From NCBI GenBank assembly GCA_030386875.1, contig CM059560.1, positions 24,422,683 through 24,486,682 of the forward strand: 64,000 nt of DNA. Direction: 5' to 3'. This DNA comes from Morinoia aosen. Lineage: Eukaryota; Arthropoda; Malacostraca; Amphipoda; Talitridae. Positions 41,201 to 53,200 of the stretch are shown piece by piece. Each line of letters starts with the position of its first letter. Positions within the stretch are counted from its first letter, which is position 1. The notes beneath the pieces are model-generated. The model did no database searches. It had not been told where the DNA came from and was given only the letters and a program-made list of their open reading frames with translations. A program made the translations under genes and the position numbers.

Positions 41201-44200
41201 AGAAAACGTAAAAACTTAGATGAACTAGAACAACCAACCGAAAAGAAACAACTCTCCGAGGCAGTGTGCGCGGACCCAGCTGGTGGCGGGGGGCTTCCTG
41301 CACACGTACAAGTGGTCTCAGACTACGACTCGGCCATGAGTGACAGCGAAATAACCAGTGAAAACAACCCGGCTGTCAGAAGTGAAACAAAGAAGACCTA
41401 CGAACAGTATCAACAATATAACCAATCTCCACATCCTTAAACGGACATGACTCACATTTTACAGTGGAACTGTCAAGGCATACGGGCAAAGAAGGATGAA
41501 CTGCTAGATCTCATACAACGCTATAACCCTACCGTCATAGCGCTACAGGAGACTAAACTCTGGCATAATTCTACGTTCTCCATTCCGCATTACACTTTGA
41601 TTGCAAAACACGGCCACTACAATTTCACCCCTCATGGAGGAGTAGGATTATTAGTCCACGAGTCCATACCTTTCCAGCAAGTTGTAGTAACATCAGACCT
41701 CCAAGTGATCGCTGCCACCGTGCAACTATCCAGACCAGTCACAGTGGTCTCTCTTTACTCATCGAGAAGCCATAACCTGACAATCACCGCTCTACGCGAT
41801 TTGCTCACACAGCTGCCCTCGCCAGTACTCCTGATGGGAGACTTCAATGCCTACAGCGTTGCGTGGGGATGCAGAAGGAGCGATGCTCGAGGCCAAATAG
41901 TAGAAGAATTCATAAACGAGCACAACCTTTCACTTCTGAATACCGGATCTCCAACTCGAATATCCTACAGGTCTGAGTCCGCAATAGACTTAACGTTTGC
42001 CTCCCCCCGTTTGAGTGCTGATTTGGTGTGGGCTACTTGCGACTCTCCAGAGGACAGTGACCACTGCCCCATCATCACGAAAATAATGGGCCAACAACTG
42101 TATGAACCGAACCGAACGATATGGAATATAAAGAAGGCAGACTGGTCGTCTTATGAGAACCACCCTCAATGGGATGAAATGCTAATTCCCGAGCAGGCAA
42201 CGTGCGAGGAAGCTCTCGAGCTATTCTCAAACAAAATTATGGCTATTGCTTCCGATTGTATCCCCACCATAGTACTCTCCACTGCCCGCTTCCCAAAGCC
42301 GTACTGGAGCGCAAAACTCACCCAAACACGCCTTATCCGAGAGCAATTTTACCAAAAATATCGCCAACTGAAAACACCGCAGAACGCTTTGCGCTGGAAG
42401 AGAGCCAGAGCGATACACCGGAATCTTCTAAGAAATGAAAAGCGAAAGGCGTGGATTACCTTCGCCAACAAATTTTCCCAGCGCACACCTCTCTCTACGG
42501 TCTATGAAAATATACGAAAAATAAAAGGTCGGTCGCAGCGAAATATAGCAATCCTCCGCGAAAATAATTCGATTTATTCGACGATCCCTGACATAGAAAA
42601 TAAGCTTGCAGAAACCTTTAGCAATACTAGCAGTGCCGCAAATTACAGCGCCGACTTCAGGCATGGAAAACAAAAGGCAGAACTTGCCAGACTCGACTTC
42701 TCATCAATGAACGACGAGGACTACAACCAACCTTTCTCTTTAGCCGAACTCAAAACTGCCCTGTGTGCCACCAAAGATACCTCACCCGGTAAAGATAAAA
42801 TACTCTACAAAATGCTGAAGCACCTCCCTGAAAAAAGCAAACTTGATTTATTATCCGTATACAACAAGTTCTGGCTGCATGGATACTTTCCTCAGATCTG
42901 GCGGGAGGCAATCATTATACCTTTCCCAAAACCTGGTAAAACTCCGCACTCACCCCAGAACTATAGACCAATTGCATTGACCAGCTGCGTTTGCAAAACC
43001 CTTGAACGCCTAATCAACAATAGACTCTACGATTACTGCGACATGCACGGCCTGCTCAACAACATCCAGTGTGGCGGTCGTCGAAATCGGTCAACAACCG
43101 ACCACCTCATCTGCCTAGAAACAACAATTAGAAGAGCTTTTGCTCACGAAGAACACTTTGTAAGCGTTTTCTTCGATTTACAAAAAGCCTACGACACCAC
43201 CTGGAGACATGGAATCATCAGGGATCTCCATAACATGGGCCTACGAGGTAGGCTCCCGCTATACATTCAACAATTTCTTCGCAATCGTACTTTTAGAGTG
43301 TTACTTAACAATCACCTGTCAGACCCTTTCCCTCAAGAAGAAGGAGTCCCTCAAGGTTCGGTTCTCTCGGTCACCCTATTTATAATAAAAATGAACAACA
43401 TCCTCAACCACATCCCAACGGCTCCAGATACCATGTATCTCTTTTTGTGGATGACCTTCAGGTGGGATATAGGCATCGGGACCTCAAAGTCATCCAACTC
43501 AAGCTACAGCACTGCATCGATCGTGTCGTCACGTGGGCCCAACTAAATGGATTTACCTTCTCAAAAGAAAAATCTAAAGCCATGCATTTCACCTTTCTTC
43601 CTGGCATTCACTTATCCCCAACTCTAAAAATCCACACCGAACACTTAACCTTCACTAACGAAATCAAATTTTTAGGCCTTACCTGGGATCGCAAACTCTC
43701 ATGGAAAACACATGTAAATAATATCAAATCCAACTGCAAAAGAGGCATAAATATGATGAAATCCATATCGTCCCACGACTGGGGAGCTGACCAACACATC
43801 CTACTCCATATGTACAGGCTCTTCATCAGATCCAAACTCGATTATGGCAGTGTCGTTTATGGATCTGCCCCTGCATCTACACTGAAAATTTTAGACTCCA
43901 TAGCTAACGATTGCCTACGATTAGCAACTTGAGCGTTTCGGTCGACTCCCGTTGCCTGCCTGCAGGTCTTGGCGAACGAAATGCCCCTCGGCCTACGAAG
44001 GCAACATCTCTCCTTGAGATATTATTATAAGACAAAGAGCCATATTTCCAGCCCTGTATTTAATTTCGCTATACCACCTACCGACAGAAGACTCTTCGCC
44101 AATAAAAATATGACGCCCACTTTTGCAATACGCACTTACAACCTTATCAACTCCCTGCGTATGGAGTGCCGCTTGGTGAAACCCTCCTTTTCCTATCGGC

Positions 44201-47200
44201 TCCTAAACTTGACCACACCAACTTGGAAGACCTGCACAGCAGACATAAATACAGACCTGGCCGCGATGAAAAATAGCGAGACTCACCCGACCCTGTACGT
44301 TCAGGAGTACAGGCGTTTGAAGCGCGAGGTGTTCGGTGGTTTTACGCCAGTTTACACTGATGGCTCCAAGAGCAGTGATGGAGTGGGTGCCGCTGCGTTG
44401 TGTAGCGGCACCCATAAACAAATTTCGCTCCCGCTTATATCATCGATATTTACTGCAGAACTCTGCGCAATAGACCTGGCATTTCAAATAATAGGCGAAC
44501 ACTCTAACCTCCGCTTCGTTATATTCTCAGACTCTTTGAGCGCATTGATTATTCTACAAAACAAACTCACTCCCCATCCAGTAGCACGAATGCTCCAACA
44601 CCAGTTAAACGATTTATCAAATAATAAAACCATACACTTTTGTTGGATACCGAGCCACGTGGGCATAAGTGGCAATGAAGCAGTCGACGGGCTCGCAAAG
44701 GACGCAGCCACACGCCCTGCCAGCCAAGTGGCAGTGTTTTATAAAGACTGGTTTCCCGTGCTGGAGAGCAAGATATATGGTAAATGGAAGACGGACTGGC
44801 TCTGCACGACGAGCTTCCTACGTGGAATTAAGCCTGAACCAGGTCCGTGGAAAGAGAGAAAGCAAACGAGAAAAACGGAATTCGTGTTGAATCGCCTCAG
44901 AGCATGACACACCCATCTCACACACGGCTACCTCATGAATAACGAAGTGCATGAGCCCCCTCCGGGCTGCCCCCTTTGCCTGCGTGCTCGCCTAACAGTG
45001 CACCACATCATCATGGACTGCCCAGCCCTGCAAGCCGCAAGACGCCAACACATCGCTGTATTTGCGGATAACTCACTGCTGCCCTCCGTGGGAGACGTTC
45101 TGGGTGACAACGCACCGATCGGCCAGCTCGTGGCCTTCCTTCGCGCAATAAATGCGTTCGACCTCATATAACTACATGTGAGGTTGAGTGACTATCGCGA
45201 TAACATTGTGAATAATGTGTAGAACCTGTCAACCTATCGTCACTTCTAGATCCCTGCTGACACAGTGGTGATTAAAACGAAAGTAATCCATGTGACCCTT
45301 GGGGCGATATAGTCCGGGTTACTAAAGCACTAGTCAGCCTGCGCTGCTACCACTACTGCCGATAATCAATTTTTCAAGCATCCATAAATACACGTCACTC
45401 CCGCGGCGTTGTAACTTTGCTGGTTTGTTTTAAGCCGACTGTGTGCTCCGTTATCCAAGACCATCTCTCCTACTTTCCCAATGCTTGTTGGGGGGTCCGC
45501 AGTTGCATTTTGCTGGTGACCCTGGTGGAAAGTTATCCATAAAATTCTTCTTCTTCCTCTTCGAGGGATTGCCCATGATTGGTTCAGGTCATACCTAACC
45601 AATCGCAAGCAATACGTTGTCATTGACGACGCAAAATCAGACCCACAGACAATTAGCCATGGAGTTCCACAAGGATCTGTTCTTGGGCCTCTCATGTTTC
45701 TGATTTTTATCAATGATATTGTAAAATCTACATCATTCTTCAAATTCATACTTTTCGCCGACGACAGTACGCTTTCTGCGGTCCTTCCGAACAAAAATCC
45801 TGCTATGATTGTGGAGAGTATAAATACTGAACTTCACAAGGTTTCATCGTGGCTCAAAGCTAATAAAATAAGCCTTAATATTGATAAAACAAATTATATT
45901 ACATTCTCATACAAGAAAGATATATCTCTCCCATGCATTAAAATTGGCGAAGGTGAAATCGAAGAAACCAACTCATGTAAGTTTCTGGGCATCATAATAG
46001 ATAAACATCTGACCTTCAAAGAGCACATCACTCATATTAGTTCTAAATTATCAAAATCCATCGGAATCCTAAATAAAGTTGAAAATTTTCTGCCTGAAAC
46101 AGCTTTACAAATGCTCTACCGAACGCTCATTTCTCCATACTTGCAATACGGAATAGAAGCATGGCACGGAACTGATAAAAATAAAACCAACAAAATTTTT
46201 ACTCTGCAGAAAAGGGCTGTCAGAGCGGTAAAGAACCTAGAATATAATGCTCACACAAATGATTCTTTCAAAAATTTACAAATACTTAAACTTTCGGATC
46301 TCTACAAAATCTCCATCTGTAATTTCATTTACAAAACATTAAGAAATGATGGCGACAATAGCCTAAGACAATTATTGACTGCGCAAACTGGTCATCACGA
46401 CCATTTAACCCGAAATAGAAGTAAATTCATGTTTCCTTATTATTCAAAGGCCCGGTCGCAACACAGTATCCTCTTCGTTGGAACCAAAACTTGGAACTCT
46501 ATACCTGCAGAAATCCGTGAATGTAATTCGTACAAAGTATTCAGAAGACATCTTGAGTCTCACTTCCTATCAGAATACTAGTCGTGTAAGACCACCGTGT
46601 CTAAATCTTGCCTCCTACGTGTAACTAATGATAATGTCATAATGTAACTTGCCTTGGGTACCATAACCAATCTTCTGTCTGTTCTTGAATCGTTTTATCA
46701 AACACACTGTTAAATATAGCCGATTTGACCTATATTGTAAAATACAGCATAAAATATCGAGTTAATTATCTCAATGATCAGTCTAATGCGAAACTAGGTT
46801 AAGTGAACTAGGTTAAACCCTTTGTACACCCTAGAATAACGTGATGATAGGATGCCCTAGAAGTCGCTGAACTTGTTCGGGCCCACAGGTAGCTATACTC
46901 AAATTTGACTATTGTACTAGCCTTTAAGAAAAATTCTACCTCTGTATCACCTGTGGTAAATAAATTGTTTAAAATTGTTTAAATTGTTTAAACATTTGAT
47001 GAGCAAAGAAAGCAACGCTGGTTGAAAATGAGAATTTAGCTAGTAAAAATTTATTGATTTAGACTAAAGAATGATTGAAAAACATGCATAAGAAATTCGA
47101 AGAGTCTATCCTGAATAACTTTAAAAACAACACATGAGCTCAGTTGTGTATAATGAGACTTATTCAAACGCACATGCAGGCAGTTTGCAGCACGTCTGTG

Positions 47201-50200
47201 CAGCAGAGTTTCTGCAATGGTCACTGAGAACGCTGAAGGCAAAATGTAGAAATCTCTTTCCTTTGTTCACACGGGAGTGTCGGTCAGCGACTACGATATT
47301 TCTAATGTTCCGTACAACAGGTTATCTCGTTTTATGCGTTTTGATGGCAAGCCAGGGCGTAGTTTGTCTTTAAATGCACCAATTGTCAGTTCTACAGGCC
47401 AATTTCTGAAATATGTTAGCTGACCTTAATTTTCTTTACAAATTTTTTATCATCGTGGCGACGTTTATCGGTTCTACTCGTCAGTCCGATTTAACAATTA
47501 TATTTTAGCAGTTTTGCATTTATTTTCTTTCTTATTTGGTAACCCCTCAGGGGGATACAACTATTGTATCTATGGGAATTAGCGCTCCCAGGGGAAGAAA
47601 TTTTCGCTGTTCCCTTTACCAAGTTTTTACTGGTACCAAATTATTGAATAATTGAGCTTGGTGAAGGGAAAGAAGTCGTAGACAAGGATTGATACAGGAA
47701 TACCTACTCACGAGCAGGTATCCAGCTGACCCGGCACCTTCTCGTGGTGGTACCGTTGAAATACCCAACTGCTCTTTCCTCTATCTTTTGAGTTTTCTTT
47801 CGAGGGATTAAGATTTTAGGTTTTTTTCCAAATCCCTGTTGTTGGGTAGAACAAAGTCGGGCGGCGGCCCGAGCTCTTCGGAGCTTGGGTCTCATTTGCG
47901 TAGTTATTTTCTCTTTAATTTGCCTTATACTCCAGGGCCCTTAAATAACCTATAAGAATAGACTTAAGTTACGCAGACCAATAGTCCATTTTGGATTACT
48001 ACTTTGGATCCCAAAGTAAAACTTTAAGCACTTCTGGCAACAATCAGCGAATACCTCAAACCCCGACTTCGAGGCGGGGAAACCCCCTCTGAAGCCGGGA
48101 GTATGTACGCCAAAAATAAAAACAAATTAAAACAACGAATAAACTCTTACAAAAACAACCTAAGCACTGCTACCAACGTAGGTGCAACAAACCCCAAAAC
48201 TAACACTATCACCAGGAAGATAAGCGAAAACAATGACACATCTGACCAAACAACCGAAAAAACTCCACCAGAACCAAACGGTGCAACCTGTAAGGTGGAC
48301 CAATTGGAGGCTAAATTAAATGAAGTGCTGAATAGACTTGCGGCAGGTGATGCAACCAAATGCATCAACCCCGATAAACATGAAGTTGAAAAGGAAGCAC
48401 AAAATGTAGACGATCGAATAAGGAAAATCGAAAATACACTCGAAAAAATCCTAGAAATGACGAAAGCGCAGAACATAGGAAAAAACAGTAAAATCATGGG
48501 CTGCGAGAAGGAAAATGTGAGAAAAAAAGCAAAGCTAACAAATACACACCCATATCGTTGAACCAAGAAATGACGAAGAACGACCATTATACAAAGTTCT
48601 TCTCGGTCAAATTCAAAATCGAAGAGAGAAACCAAATAAATCCATTTTGCCTCCAAGAAGAAATAGTCAAAATAACTGGTTTGAAGGCGAAAAGAATAAC
48701 TTATTCAAGTAAAGATAGCTTTATCATAGAAACTCGAAACAAACCCCAATCTGAGCGCATCACCAGACTTACTAACGTCGACGGCATTAATTGCCAGATC
48801 AGCGAACACCCATACTACAATCAATCCAAAGGACTAATATATATTCAAGAATACGATGTAGATAATATGGAAGATTTTGTGGAAGGCCTGAAGAGCCAGT
48901 ACAATATCAGTGACGCTGTCCGTGCCAGCTTCATTAAAACTCGATTCTCCCAAACCACCCCACTCCTACTAACCTTTAATAGCTACACAACACCAGACTC
49001 TATATATATCCCAGGCGAAAAATCAGATACGATAGTATACCCATTTATTAATAGACCAATGATCTGCCACAAATGCCAAAACTACGGCCACACAGCCAAA
49101 CACTGCCATAACGAAGCAAACTGTAAACGCTGCGGAGAAACAGGCCATGACAGCGAACACTGTGGCAGCGCCCTCTCCTGCATGCATTGCAAGCGTCAAC
49201 ATGAAACTGGCCACAGAGAATGCCCGAAACATATCATGGAAACAGAAATATGCAAAGTCCAACAAGAACAACGAGTTAATAGGCGTCGTGCTGTACAGAT
49301 AGTCACAGGACACTCCGAGATACCAATATCAGATACGAACACCCCCACAACTCATTTCAATATAACAATGCAGGAAAACGAAAAGCGGAAAATTACTCCA
49401 TGGCTCCTAGAAAAATGTATTGCAAACCAAATCCAAGGAAAACCCAAATCTATTCGATCGGGCGGCAAAAACACATTTATTGTAGAATTAGATCACACAC
49501 GACAAAAAGATGAAATACAGAAAATCAAAGACATAAACAACATCCCTGTGCAAGTAACAGAAAATAACTATGTAAATCTTTCAAAAGGACTCGCCTACAT
49601 CTATAACTACGACTTCACCAACTTCGAGAAATTCAAACAAGGTTTAATGGAAAACCATATAATCAAAAATGTTGAACCAGCAAATTGGATAAAAAGCCGT
49701 AACACAAATGCAAAAGCAATACTTCTAACTTTCAGAGGCTCAACCCCCCCTGAGTATATCGACATCCTTGGCCAAGACTGCAAGAGTAGGATATATGAAT
49801 ACTTCGACCGCCCTATGATGTGTAAAAAGTGCTTGGAATACAACCATACTGCTAAAAGATGTACTAGTGAAGAGTTCGTGTGTGGAAAATGCGCAACAAA
49901 AGGCCATGAAGCAACAAATTGCACTGAAAACAACTTGACATGCTACCACTGCGGAAACAATCACAAAACTGGAGACCGGACTTGCCCGGAACAACGCAAG
50001 CAACAAGAACTAATTTCTATCCGTACTAAACAAAACGTATCAAGAGAACAAGCCCTTATAATATACCACAAACGATCCCCACAACTCGATCAAAGCTACG
50101 CACAAATAACCAGAAATCGAACGGATCAAATACCCAAAGTACCAACCCCCCAACCCCTTATGGCGGCTACCAAAAACCAAACGATCACCGAACAAAATAT

Positions 50201-53200
50201 GGCTCCCCCACTTTGTAACGAACCAGGTACAACTGATAACACAACCGATACACCAGAAACCAAACCACCGCAAACTTCACAACGCGACCACGAAACATGC
50301 GAAAAAGAAATACTCCGCATTAAACCCAACCCAACACAATTGCTCAAATCCACAATTAATATTGAAACTACAGCCGAAGGATCTGAAAATGAGGAAGATG
50401 GCACGAGCGAATGCAACCCTATTATGAGACAAGAAGCCAGACGAATATTCAACGAATTCAAACCCCCAAAGCAGCACAAACCTCCCAAAACCCAAAACAA
50501 GAAGCGACCAAGATCACGATCAAAATCACGATCCCCCACCTACAGCCGCAACAGACACGATAAACGACAAATTTACTCAGATGAGGAACAATCATACTAC
50601 TCTCGAGACTCTAGGATTAGAGATAGATCACCCAAAAGAAAGTAACTAATTGAACGATTAAATAACAAAATCAAATCAAACACACCCCATGGCTAACGTA
50701 GGAATCCTGCAGTGGAACTGCCAAGGCATCAGGGGAAAGAAAGATGAACTAATGGAAACAATAAACAACCACCAACCCAGTATAATAGCACTTCAAGAAC
50801 TAAAGCTATGGGATAACTGCCAGTTTAGAATAAACGGCTACAGTGATGTGCTACGACACGGTCATTACAACAGAACCCCCCATGGAGGTGTTGGAATATA
50901 TGTCCATAGCTCAATACCTTTTTGTGAACTGAATCTACAGACTGAACTACAAAGCGTGGCCATTCAAGTAAACATAGGACAACTGATAACCATCTGCAGC
51001 ATCTACATACCCGGTAGACAAACAGTCACAAACGACAAACTAAATAACCTAATCCACCAACTACCGAATCCTTTCATCCTAGCCGGCGACTTCAACGGAC
51101 ACAGCACCATATGGGGCTGCAAGAATACAGATAATAGGGGGAAGCTGATAGAAACTATTATTACAAACAATAACCTTTGCCTATTAAATACCGGTTCACC
51201 CACTAGAATAGGATACAATTCAGAATCAGCTATTGATCTGACAATTTGCTCACCTACATTGGCCGTGCTATTAGACTGGGTTGCTTTCGACTCGCCGGGT
51301 GATAGCGATCATTGCCCAATTTTGATCACCTACCTTAACGAAAATCGTCCCAACCAACCCCCATCAACTATCTGGAACTACTCAAAAGCTAACTGGGATC
51401 TATATTCCAATAACAATGCATGGAACAAGCCGATGTTGAACACAACAACTAATAACGAACAACTACTCACCGACTTATACCAGCGGTTCTACTCAGCAGC
51501 TGAAAAAGCCATCCCAACTTATATACCAGGAAAATACTACCCCAAACCATGGTGGACAAAAGAACTCCAAGAATCAAAAGAAGAAAGAGAAAAACTTTAC
51601 AAGAAATACCACCGCAACAAAAACCTTAGTAACTTAATTAACTGGAAACGAGCAAGGGCAAATCATAAATACAAAATTCGAGCAAGCAAACAGGAAACGT
51701 GGAAGAACTTCGTAAACCAACTTAATAAATACACACCAATGGCCAGAGTATACGAAACAATAAGGAAAATAAAAGGTCGAGTACAAAGAAAAGTCCATAT
51801 ATTGATCGAAAACAATATACACTACAGCACAATCCCTGATATTGTGAATAAACTGGCTGAGAATTTCAGCGAAGTGTCAAGCGACCAAAGCTATTCCCCT
51901 GAATTTCAACAAATAAAAACCGCAAATGAAACTATACCGATCCATTTCAGTTCGCCAAACGTATAAATCTATAACCAAACTTTCCATATGCATGAATTTG
52001 AATCCGCCCTAAGAAAAACTAAAAACACATCACCAGGAAACGACAAAATAACATACGACATGATCAAACACCTAAAACTACCAGCTAAACAATACATCTT
52101 GAACACTTTTAACAAATTCTGGACAACGGGCTACTTCCCACCACAATGGCAGCACTCAATAATAATACCAATCCCAAAACCTGGAAAAGACCACAGTAAG
52201 CCGAACAACTACAGATCGATCGCACTAACGAGCTGTCTGTGCAAACTTATGGAACGAATGATCAATAACCGACTGATAGAATATTTTGATATGCATAACA
52301 TAATAAATAAAGCGCAGTGTGGATGCAGGAGAGGGCGTAGCACTGTAGATCACTTGGTCAGACTAGACTCAACCGTAAGATTAGCCTTTGCAAACAGAGA
52401 ACACTTCATTTCAGTGTTTTTTGACCTCGAAAAAGCTTATGACAGAACATGGAGATATGGGATTATACGTGACTTATTTGACATTGGACTCAGGGGTAGA
52501 CTACCAATTTTCATCACCAAATTCTTAGAACATAGAACACTGAGTGTCCGAGTGGATAACTATAACTCAAACACCTACGAACAGCGAAACGGAGTCCCTC
52601 AAGGCAGTGTCCTCTCAGTTACATTATTTGCCCTCAAAATAAACGACATAGCTAAACAGATTCCAACGGAAAACAATTTCCATTACTCTCTATATGTTGA
52701 CGACTTGCAAGTCGGATACCACCACCAAGACCTCCAGGTCATTCAAAACAAAATGCAATCCTGTATTGATAATATATTTAAGTGGTCTCAAAATCATGGA
52801 TTCAAATTTTCACTGAGCAAAAGTAAAGCAATTCATTTTAATATTATACCCGGACTATTCCTCAGCCCAACACTCAAAATCAATAACGAAAACATTCAAT
52901 ACACAAAATCACATAAATTCCTAGGCCTAATCTTCGACGATAAATTGAACTGGCAACAACACATCGCTGCTCTAAAGAAAAAAGGAAATGACAGCCTTAA
53001 CGTACTGAAATCAATAACAGCTCAAAGCTGGGGAGCCGACTAAACCACAGTTCTCAGAATCTACAGAAGTATGACAAGATCAATTCTCGACTATGGATCA
53101 ATAATCTATAACTCTGCCAGTCAAACAACTTTGAAACCCCTCGAGTCAATTACGCGTGAGGCACTACGAATCGCTACGGGAGCATTTAGATCCAGCCCAA

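Larger units (their letters stand above)
38526..45559 (+). mobile_element. Jockey-like LINE J1, full length, nested
   Basis: A 7034-bp element flanked by TTCGAGGGA (38517-38525 and 45560-45568). It has a structured 5' UTR (525 nt), ORF1 with two Gag-like modules, ORF2 with endonuclease, RT, RNase H and a zinc knuckle, and a 388-nt 3' UTR ending in CTTCTTCTTCC. It carries two frameshifts and four in-frame stops, so it is inactive. Confidence 0.92.

Noticed and set aside
48147..50539. Minus-strand ORFs of 96-169 codons opposite J2 ORF1
   Set aside because: Shadows of the A-rich sense ORF; hydrophobic peptides with no conserved motif.
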